A stretch of DNA of 64,000 nucleotides from Voacanga thouarsii. Its lineage: Eukaryota; Streptophyta; Magnoliopsida; Gentianales; Apocynaceae. The notes below the pieces were generated by a model that worked only from the letters and a program-made list of their open reading frames with translations, was not told the DNA's origin and ran no database searches. Of the stretch, positions 56,763 to 64,000 are shown in pieces; positions within the stretch are counted from its first letter, which is position 1, and every line of letters starts with the position of its first letter. Both the position numbers and the translations under genes were made by a program. The stretch lies in assembly GCA_026120185.1 (NCBI GenBank), contig JANUWF010002051.1:930001-994000 (forward strand), in the 5' to 3' direction.

Positions 56763-57943
56763 TGATAGGAATCAAATTAGGCGTGAAGGCTATTTTTAAG
56801 AAGGGAGAAGGATGACCAAATCATACTTCATGGCTCCTCGGGTAAGAATGCTGTTCAAGAGTATTAAAGGGAGTTTTCAAAGTAACTAATTTAACAAACC
56901 AAGGGCCAAATGGTGTGTAAAGAAATAGATTCCAAAGGAGATGCCAAATGGAGTACAAAGAAGACAACAGTCCTTGTGGAGGGTCAAGCAGCCACATAGC
57001 CAAGGGTTGACAATAAAGAGAGATAGAGATGGAATACAATCCAAGGTAGCTTCAAGGAGGAACAAACTTGACTTCAAGTCTATTTGGAAGGTCAAGGAAA
57101 CAACCAAAATGATCTTGAAGGTCAAAAACAAGATTTGAGTTGCAAAACATCCAGAAAATAGTGAAAACGGAGCAACTCGAGAAAAATCGGGCAGCTCAAA
57201 TTTGGCTGCCTTCTGGCACCGGCCCAACCAGGCTAACCTGGCGCTGGCTGTGGTTTGTTAAAGAAGCAGTCGGACCATAATTGAACCTGGGCTGGGTCCA
57301 CCACTCAAACCGGCGCCGGCCCAAGTCAGGTCCAGCCCAAAATAATCCTAGTTTTGCCTTGTTTCAGCTTTTTACGATTCTATTTTGATCCCCACAACTT
57401 TTATTATGTTTTAACCAATTTTAAGACATGTAATAGGGCCCAAAAACTTATATTAAAGCCATTTAATTTTTATGCTTTGTTTGCTACTTAGCTAGGGCAT
57501 CTTGGGGCCTATAAATACCCCATTATAACATTTTTTGTAATAGAATTCAGAATTTAGATTTTTGAATAGAGTGTTGAACTCTTAGAGAGGATAATTTCTT
57601 CTTAGTTCTTCCTTTCATGACCAAGCAAAGGAATTAGACTCACCTTTGTTTAGAGTCTCTAAAATCCGTGGGTTATCTTGGGTATTGGGTAGATTTGTTC
57701 TTGCCTAGTGTACTTGTAGAGAAATCTAGAATGGTGCATACTTTTTTCTATCCCACTTGTTCTTAAATTCTTTGTAGATTCAACGGTATTTGGGTATTGA
57801 AGTAGTTGACCAATTCCTATTAGAATTTGGGTTCTAGTTGTTCATTCACCTAGGGTTTTTACTTTATATTCATTTTGGTATAGAATTAGATGACCAATTC
57901 TTGAGTCTAATTTTCGAAGTTTGGAGCTTCTGAGCTCATGTCA
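56763..57943 (+). repeat. TRG LTR 1
   Basis: It runs from TGATAGGAATC to GCTCATGTCA. The TATA box TATAAATACCCC is near 57511. GC-rich GGCACCGGC/GGCGCTGGC motifs lie at 57216-57250 and 57308-57322, upstream of TATA. Confidence 0.82.
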
Positions 57944-57947
57944 AAAT

Positions 57948-57959
57948 TGGTATCAGTTT
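57948..57959 (+). promoter_or_regulatory. TRG primer binding site 1
   Basis: TGGTATCAGTTT is the initiator tRNA-Met type, with the last three bases changed. It lies four bases after the LTR. Confidence 0.72.
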
Positions 57960-59550
57960 AAGGTTGTGTTGATTCTTATTAACACAACTTTCTTTGGGCA
58001 AATGTACAACCTTCTTCAAGAGCTTGTTGAACTTTCTCAAATTTCGTCACTTATTTTTGTGAAATTTTTGAATGCTTGGAACTCAGTATTATGTAATAAA
58101 CTTGATGTTAAATTGATCTTATATGCTGGTATGGTGTTTGGAGAATCATTTGGCATGAATATTTGTGAATTTTGAGATTAAACAACTGGAAAAATATTGC
58201 TGCAATTTCTTAATCCCGTAACTATTTTTCTAACTATTTTTGAATGTCAAGAACTTCAAATTGTGCCATGTGTATATGGTGAAATTGAGCCCTATGTTTG
58301 GTTAATGACTGGGTAGTTATTTGAAGTGTTAAAGTGCAGAAAATTTGATATTTATTCAGTATATTTGCTGCAAGAATTTCTAGCACACAACAAATCCCGT
58401 AACTTATTTTCAAGCTAATTTTGGGAGCTATAAAACTCAAGTTTTTGCTATATTCCTGCTATGAAATTACTCTTTGATGTTATATCTATCATTGGGAATG
58501 AGTTTTACTTGTGAACTTTGAGTATTGGAGTAGCTATGTGGTTGAAAATTGTGAATTACCTTTAGTTACGAAGTTGCACACCAAGTGCTTGATGTGTGGT
58601 CTTATGACTTAGGAATGTACTTATATGACAACCAAAGCTCTGTTTATTGAATCTCTATAGATTTTCTTGCTTGTTAACTTGATTTTTGTGAAATTTAACT
58701 CGCTAATTGTTAGTAGCAAATTTTCTTGTGAATTGCCTAATAGCTTGGAAAGTAAATTGGTGCCTTTTGGTTTATATCAATTCAACTCATTAAGCTATTA
58801 AACTCCTTGTGTGATGATTGTTTTGAGTGAGTTGATTAATCATCAAATTGAACTCTTGATGTTTGTGATAGCATCCTAACATTTGAAAATCCTCATTTGA
58901 ACTAGTTGACTACTAAGTGTTTGATGAAATGCTTAAGTGTCTTTACAAAGTCTTGTAAGAGTTCTTAGCCTACATTTTTCACTTCCATTAAACTTAATTG
59001 ACATACTTCTTGTTTTTGGTAGGTTAAATATTTAGATTGACATATTTTTGAGATACTTGGGATTGAATTGAACATTACCAACCTTGAGTCTTATTCCTTA
59101 GTATCTCATTTATTTAAATCCTTGTGGTGCTTTAGTAGTGTTATCACTACACATCTTCTTGAGAAATCCTAAAGTTTTTGTGACAACACATTGCTTGAAG
59201 TTCTTGATTAATTGAGTCTCATTCTTGTTATCCATCTAGTGACAGCTCATTTCTTCTTAGAAACTTCCTTTTTCTTTAATCCTTGGAATTTAGTTGGCAT
59301 TAGCTAGTGGAACTTAATCGTTTGAATTGAGGAGACTTTGGGAAGAACTTGAGTGTGGAATTTCGAATACGGAAAAGGTAAGAGAGTGAGCTCATTTTGA
59401 TAAAAGCTAAAAGAGAGTATACAAAAGAGAAAAGTGTCATGTAAAGAGTATAATCATGTAAGGGAGTGAAATGATAAATTCCTTTTGTGTTTTCTACTTA
59501 AATTTTGTGGGTACTGCTCTTGAAAGTAAAGTTCACTATAGCTAGTTGGA
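57960..59550 (+). other. TRG 5' untranslated region
   Basis: This is a 1.6-kb non-coding leader, T-rich, with no supported ORF. It is repeated downstream of LTR 2 (62569-64000). Confidence 0.65.
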
Positions 59551-60400
59551 ATGAAAGTGGATGATATGATTGCTATGAAAAACCTTGTTCAACTAGAAGT
59601 AGTTATGGTAGGAATGATGAGTATGTTTGGAGATATGAAGAGGATGATTACGAGAGTATGGGGCATTTGGAAGAACATGATGAGCAACCACAAAAATATG
59701 CAAGGTGTGAGTTGCAAAGGACAAAGAGTGGTATGCAAAAAGAGAGGGAATATGGGTGTTATATTTGTTCTAGCTAAACACACACTTCCTATGAGTGTCC
59801 AAAAAGATCTAAGCCAAGAGGAATGAGTGCATTACAAAATTCTTCCAAGAGTGGTTTGAGTAGAGAGCAAGATTACGTTTGTTTTACTTGTTGGGATTAT
59901 AGCTATGATACATGTGATTGTCCCAGAAAGAAAAGTCGAGGAAGTAAGGATGAGTTGCAAAGAAGTGAAACAAGTTCTTGTGAGTATTGTTCTAGCTATG
60001 AACACACTTCACCTACTTGTCATTGGAAGTCCATTAGTTTGCAATGTAGCCAATTGAACAAAAGATTTGGGATGTGGGAGAAACAATATGAGGAAAAGAA
60101 TAGAGAGGAGCAAGGGGTTGAAAAGAGTGAACAAAATAAACTACAAGAAATTGAGAAGGAAGAAAAGATAGAAGAAAAAGCCAAAGAAAGAGAATTGCAA
60201 AATTAAAGGGGTGAAGAGAAACATGAAGAAGTTGGAGAAAGTCCATTAATACAAGGGAGTGTAGACCAACATGGGGATAATAAAGAAGGGGCTGAGTATG
60301 ATAAAGATGTGGTTGATGAAGAGCAAATATGTACCAAAGATGAAGGTCTCAAAAATACTTCAAGTAACAATGAATTAGGAGAGAGCTCACATTAACGAAA
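59551..60400 (+). pseudogene. gag: TRG gag with three zinc knuckles
   Basis: The N-terminal capsid part is not recognisable and the first frame ends at 59826. Three successive knuckle-like repeats follow in changing frames. At 59757-59798 the C-x2-C-x4-H-x4-C spacing is complete but a TAA sits inside. At 59880-59921 the His is Tyr. At 59979-60020 (CEYCSSYEHTSPTC) the knuckle is perfect. Each is followed by a basic stretch. The C-terminal tail is a Glu/Lys-rich coiled-coil-like segment to 60206, ending in a stop, with acidic homology beyond. Knuckles bind element RNA for packaging. Damaged, with at least three stops or frameshifts. Confidence 0.7.
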
Positions 60401-60499
60401 GAAAAAATGAGATTGTGAGGTTGTGAAGAGTGAAACACCAACACTATTTCCTAGGGAGACCACAAACCTAAAGAGGGAGCAAATGGTGAAAGGGAAAAA

Positions 60500-61165
60500 G
60501 TGGTTGAGCAAAGAAATTCATTAATTGGTGTTGCTAGCAGAGTCTTGTGTGCTTATGTTGTTGAGGATATGAATGATTCCCAAAGAGAAAATATTTTCTA
60601 CTCAAGATGTAAAATCAATCAAATGCCATATAGTATGATGATAGATTGTGCAAGTTGTGCAAATGTGATAAATACTACGTTGGTGGAAGAGTGAGGTATA
60701 GAGACCATGAAGCACCCTAAGCCATACAAGCTTTAATGGGTTAATGATTGTGGTGAGGTGAAGGTAAACAAACAAGTCAATCTTACATTTAGCATGGGGA
60801 TTATGAAGATGACGTACTTTATGATGTAATGCCCATGCATGTTGGAGTGTTATTATTGGGAAGGCCTTGGATGTATGATAGAGAGGTGATGCACAATTGG
60901 AGAAGAAACACTTGTGCCTAGAGCAAAGAGGGAAAGAAGTTTACTTTTCCTCCATTGGCCCCTAGTAAGGTTACAAAAGATAAAAATCTTTTAAGGGAAA
61001 AAGAAAGGAAAAGGAGAAAGAAAGAGGAAGGAAAGAAGAGTGAAAGAAAAGAAAATGAAAGAAAAAAGAGAGAGCTAAAAGAGGAGAGGGTTGAGATAAA
61101 AGAACTTAAGGTAAAAGGAGAAGAAAGAATAGTAAAAGAGTATGGAGAGAGGTAAACACAAAGTA
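60500..61165 (+). pseudogene. pr: TRG protease (retropepsin-like) and charged tail
   Basis: The readable sequence is RENIFYSRCKINQ followed by MMIDCASCANVINTTLVEE. The active-site Asp is kept in the form IDCASC (60641-60658) rather than IDSGAT; plant gypsy proteases often read IDGGSC here. A stop follows near 60692. Further pieces are VNDCGEVKVNKQVNL, then DVMPMHVGVLLLGRPWMYDRE near 60820-60880, the flap and second helix of the fold. The C-terminal part (60955-61155) is extremely Lys/Glu/Arg-rich. No RT motif follows. Confidence 0.75.
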
Positions 61166-61360
61166 ATGCGGTGCAAAAGAGAGCCAAACAAGAGGTTAAG
61201 ATAAAGAAAATGAGTGGAGGTAAAATGAGGTTGAGGGCTTGGGTTGAAAAGAGAGAAAACAAGGGAGTTGTTGAAGACCCAAAGTCAAATGTTTTACCTT
61301 CACACAAAATGCCTTGTTTAAATTGTATTGCAGGTATCAATTTAAGATGAATCATCTTCA

Positions 61361-61372
61361 AGAAGGGAAAAA
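61361..61372 (+). promoter_or_regulatory. TRG polypurine tract
   Basis: AGAAGGGAAAAA ends exactly at the start of LTR 2. Confidence 0.78.
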
Positions 61373-62552
61373 TGATAGGAATTAAATTACAAGAAGGCCA
61401 TTTTCAAGAAGGAGGAAGGATGACCAAATCACACTTCGTGGCTTCTTGGGTAGGATCGCTATTCAAGAGGATTAAAGGGAGTTTTCAAAGTAACCAATTT
61501 AACAAACCAAGGGCCAAAGGGTGTCTAAAGAATTTGATGCCAAAGGGGATGCTAAATGGAGTTCAAAGATGACAACAATCCTTATGGAGGATTAAGCAGC
61601 CACTTAGCCAAAATTGAACACCAAGAGAGATAGAGATGGAATGCAATCCAAGGTAGAATCAAGGAGGAACAAACTTGACTTTAAGTCTATTTGGAAGGTC
61701 AAGGAAACAACCAAATGATCTTGGAGGTCAAAAACAAGATTTGAGTTGCAAAATATCCAGAAAATAGTGAAGAAACGAAGCTACCCGAGAAAAATCGAGC
61801 AACTCAAATTTGGCTGCCTTCTGGCATCAGCCAAGCCAGGCTAACCCAGTGCTAGCTGTGGTCTGTTGAAGAAGCAGTCGGACCAGAATTGAACTGGCCC
61901 AAGTCGGGTCTAGCCCGAAATCATCCTATTTTTTCCTTATTTCAGCTTTTTACATTTCTATTTTGATCACCATGACTTTTTTTTTTTTTAATGTTTTAAC
62001 CAATTTTAAGGTATGTAATAGGGCCTAAAAATTGTATTAAGGCCATCTAATTTCTATGCTTTGTTTTCTAACTAGTTAGGGCAACTTGGGGCCTTAAAAA
62101 TACCCCATTATAGCTTCTTTTGTAATAGAATTGAGATTTCAGATTTTTGAATAGAGTGTTGAATTCTTGGAGAGGAGAATTCCTCCCTAGTTCTTCCTTT
62201 CATGACTAAGCAAAGGAATTTAGACCCACCTTTGTTTAGAGTCTCTAAAATCCTTGGATTAATCCAACTTTTTTCTTCATCTTGAGTATTAGAAAGATTT
62301 GTTCTTACTTAGTGTTCTTGTTGGGAAACTTAGAAGGGTGTCTACTTTTCTCCATCTCACTTGTTCTTTGTAGATTTAAGGGTGTTTGAGTATTGAAGTA
62401 GTTGATCAATTCCTATTAGAATTTAGGTTCTAATTGTTTATTCACCTATAGTTCTTACTTTATAGGTATTTTGGTATAAAATTGGGTGACCAATTCTTGA
62501 GTCTTGCTCTTGAGTCTAATTTTTGAAGTTTGGAGCTCTCGAGCTCGTATCA
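61373..62552 (+). repeat. TRG LTR 2
   Basis: It runs from TGATAGGAATT to CTCGTATCA and aligns with LTR 1 throughout, apart from a ~40-bp deletion of the second GC-rich motif near 61890. The TATA box has decayed (CTTAAAAATACCCC near 62095). The motif pair near 61833-61855 is also decayed, mostly by C-to-T or G-to-A changes. Confidence 0.82.
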
Positions 62553-62556
62553 AAGT

Positions 62557-62568
62557 TGGTATTAGAGC
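62557..62568 (+). promoter_or_regulatory. TRG primer binding site 2
   Basis: TGGTATTAGAGC, one transition from the canonical tRNA-Met site, lies four bases after LTR 2. A primer binding site after this LTR shows that it also acts as the 5' LTR of a second unit. Confidence 0.8.
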
Positions 62569-64000
62569 AAAGATTGTATTGATTCTTATTAACACAACTT
62601 TTTTTGGGTAAAGGTACAACCTTCTTCAAGTGCTTGTTGAATTTTTTTCAAATTTCATCACTTATTTTTGTGCTATTTTTGAATGCTTAGAACTCAATAT
62701 TATGCCATAAACTTGCTATTAAATTGATCTTATATGTTGGTATAATATTTGGAGAATCATTTGGCATGAATATTTGTGGATTTTGAGATCAAATAAGTGG
62801 AAAAATATTGATACAATTTCTTAATCCCGTAACTATTTTTGAATGCTTAGAACTCAATATTATGCCATAAACTTGCTATTAAATTGATCTTATATGTTGG
62901 TATAATATTTGGAGAATCATTTGGCATGAATATTTGTGGATTTTGAGATCAAATAAGTGGAAAAATATTGATACAATTTCTTAATCCCGTAACTATTTTT
63001 GAATGTCAAGAACTTCAAATTTTGCAATAGGTATATTGTGAAATTAAGTCTACATGTTTGGTTAATGATTGGGTAGCTATTTGAAGTGTTAAAGTGCAAA
63101 AATTTGATGTTTATTCAATATATTTGCTACAAGAATATCTGGCACACAAGAAATCCCGTAACTCATTTTCAAGCTAATTTTGGGACCTATAAAACTTAAG
63201 TTTTTGCTGTGAAATTACTCTTTGATGTTATATTTATCGTTAGATATGAGTTTTACTTGTGAATTTTGAGTATTGGGGTGGCTATATGGTTGAAAATTGT
63301 GAATTACCTTTAGTTATGAGGTTGCACATCAAGTGCTTGATGTGTGGTCTTATGACTTAGGAATGTGCTTATATGACAAGCAGAGCTTTGTTTACTAAAT
63401 CCCTACAGATTTTTTTGCTTGTTAACTTGATTTTTGTGGAATTAAACTGGCTAATTGTTAGTAGCAAATTTTCTTGTGAATTGCTTAATAGCTTGGAAAA
63501 AAAATTGGTGCCTCGTGATTTATATCAATTCAACTCTTTAAGCTATTGAATTCCTTTTGTGATCATTGTTTTGAGTGAGTTGATTGATCATAAAATTGAA
63601 CTCTTGAGGTTTGTGATAGTATCCTAACATTTAAAAATCCTCATTTGAACTAGTTGCCTACCAAGTGTTTGATGAAATGCTTAAGTGTCTTTACAAAGTC
63701 TTGTAAGGGTTCTTAACTTACGTTTTTCACTTCCATTAAACTTAATTGACATACTTCTTATTTTTGTTGGGTTAAATATTTAGATTGACATCTTTTTGAG
63801 ATACTTGGGATTGAATGGAACATTGCCAACCATGAGTCCTATTCTTTAGTATCCTTATTTATTTAAATCCTTATGGTGCTTGACTAGTATTGTCACTATA
63901 CATCTTCTTGTGAAATCCTAGAGTTTGTGTGACAACACATTGCTTGAAATTCTTGATTGATTAAGTCTCATTCTTGTTATCCATTTAGTGACAGCTCATT
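62569..64000 (+). other. Second TRG internal 5' region, continuing past the window
   Basis: It is homologous to 57960-59251 along its length, with scattered substitutions and one 160-bp duplication. No ORF. The gag of this second unit would lie beyond the window. Confidence 0.75.
62681..63000 (+). repeat. Exact 160-bp tandem duplication
   Basis: 62681-62840 and 62841-63000 read the same base for base by eye, both beginning GAATGCTTAG and ending CCCGTAACTATTTTT. The homologous part of the first unit (58070-58235) has one copy. Confidence 0.9.

Larger units (their letters stand above)
56763..64000 (+). mobile_element. TRG: gag-protease-only gypsy element in tandem arrangement
   Basis: LTR 56763-57943, internal region 57944-61372, LTR 61373-62552, then a second copy of the internal 5' region from 62553 to the window end. 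Both LTRs are followed by a TGGTAT(C/T)AG primer binding site, and the internal sequences after each LTR are homologous for at least 1.3 kb. Unequal recombination between two copies gives this LTR-internal-LTR-internal form. The internal region encodes gag and protease but no RT, RNase H or integrase before the polypurine tract. This matches the class of non-autonomous elements called TR-GAG. Confidence 0.82.

Overview
This window is repeat-dense plant nuclear DNA, almost certainly from an angiosperm and probably a eudicot. The evidence is nested Ty1/copia and Ty3/gypsy LTR retrotransposons, a tRNA-derived SINE, an endogenous caulimovirid-like pararetrovirus, and fragments of two plant-specific gene families (a pentatricopeptide-repeat gene and an NIK/SERK-type LRR receptor kinase). 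I see no intact host gene, no tRNA or rRNA gene and no CRISPR. Nearly every long reading frame is a broken piece of a mobile element. Several apparent ORF starts are TTG or GTG, so I give the nearest ATG where it matters.

Layout. (1) 1-15111: an old copia element (COP-A; PBS at 9753, gag-pol 11412-15102). Its 5' LTR is split by a complete but pol-less Athila/Tat-type gypsy element (ATH1, 448-9318, LTRs 448-2052 and 7788-9318, target duplication AACGT). (2) 15112-18565: a truncated, inverted second copy of that family (ATH2) inserted just after the COP-A RNase H. (3) 18575-19275: a TA-repeat tract. (4) 19276-24657: a rearranged endogenous pararetrovirus made of at least four joined segments in alternating orientation. 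(5) 24658-29282: unassigned AT-rich DNA, CACTA-like subterminal repeats and a degenerate ~150-bp tandem array. (6) 29283-34886: a copia element (COP-B) with nearly identical LTRs and TSD TATAT, but a reading frame full of frameshifts. (7) 35366-36922: a 1.56-kb nested palindrome. (8) 36992-37204: a SINE with an 18-bp target duplication. (9) 37452-39014: PPR and NIK-like gene fragments, with possible CACTA remnants near 42.5-43.5 kb. (10) 45-54.9 kb: old copia remnants in both orientations (COP-C minus, COP-D plus), each interrupted by a separate LTR. (11) 54907-64000: a gypsy-like LTR fragment, then a gag-protease-only gypsy element in a tandem LTR-internal-LTR-internal arrangement.

How the parts relate. 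The order of insertion can be read from the nesting: COP-A is older than ATH1 and ATH2, COP-C is older than the 46.5-kb LTR, and COP-D is older than the 52.6-kb solo LTR. Two element families here (ATH and TRG) keep gag and cis signals (LTR, PBS, PPT) but have no reverse transcriptase or integrase, so they would need enzymes supplied in trans. The most unusual sequence-level signal is a GC-rich GGCGCCGGC-type motif. It occurs in pairs inside the LTRs or untranslated regions of three otherwise unrelated element families in this window.
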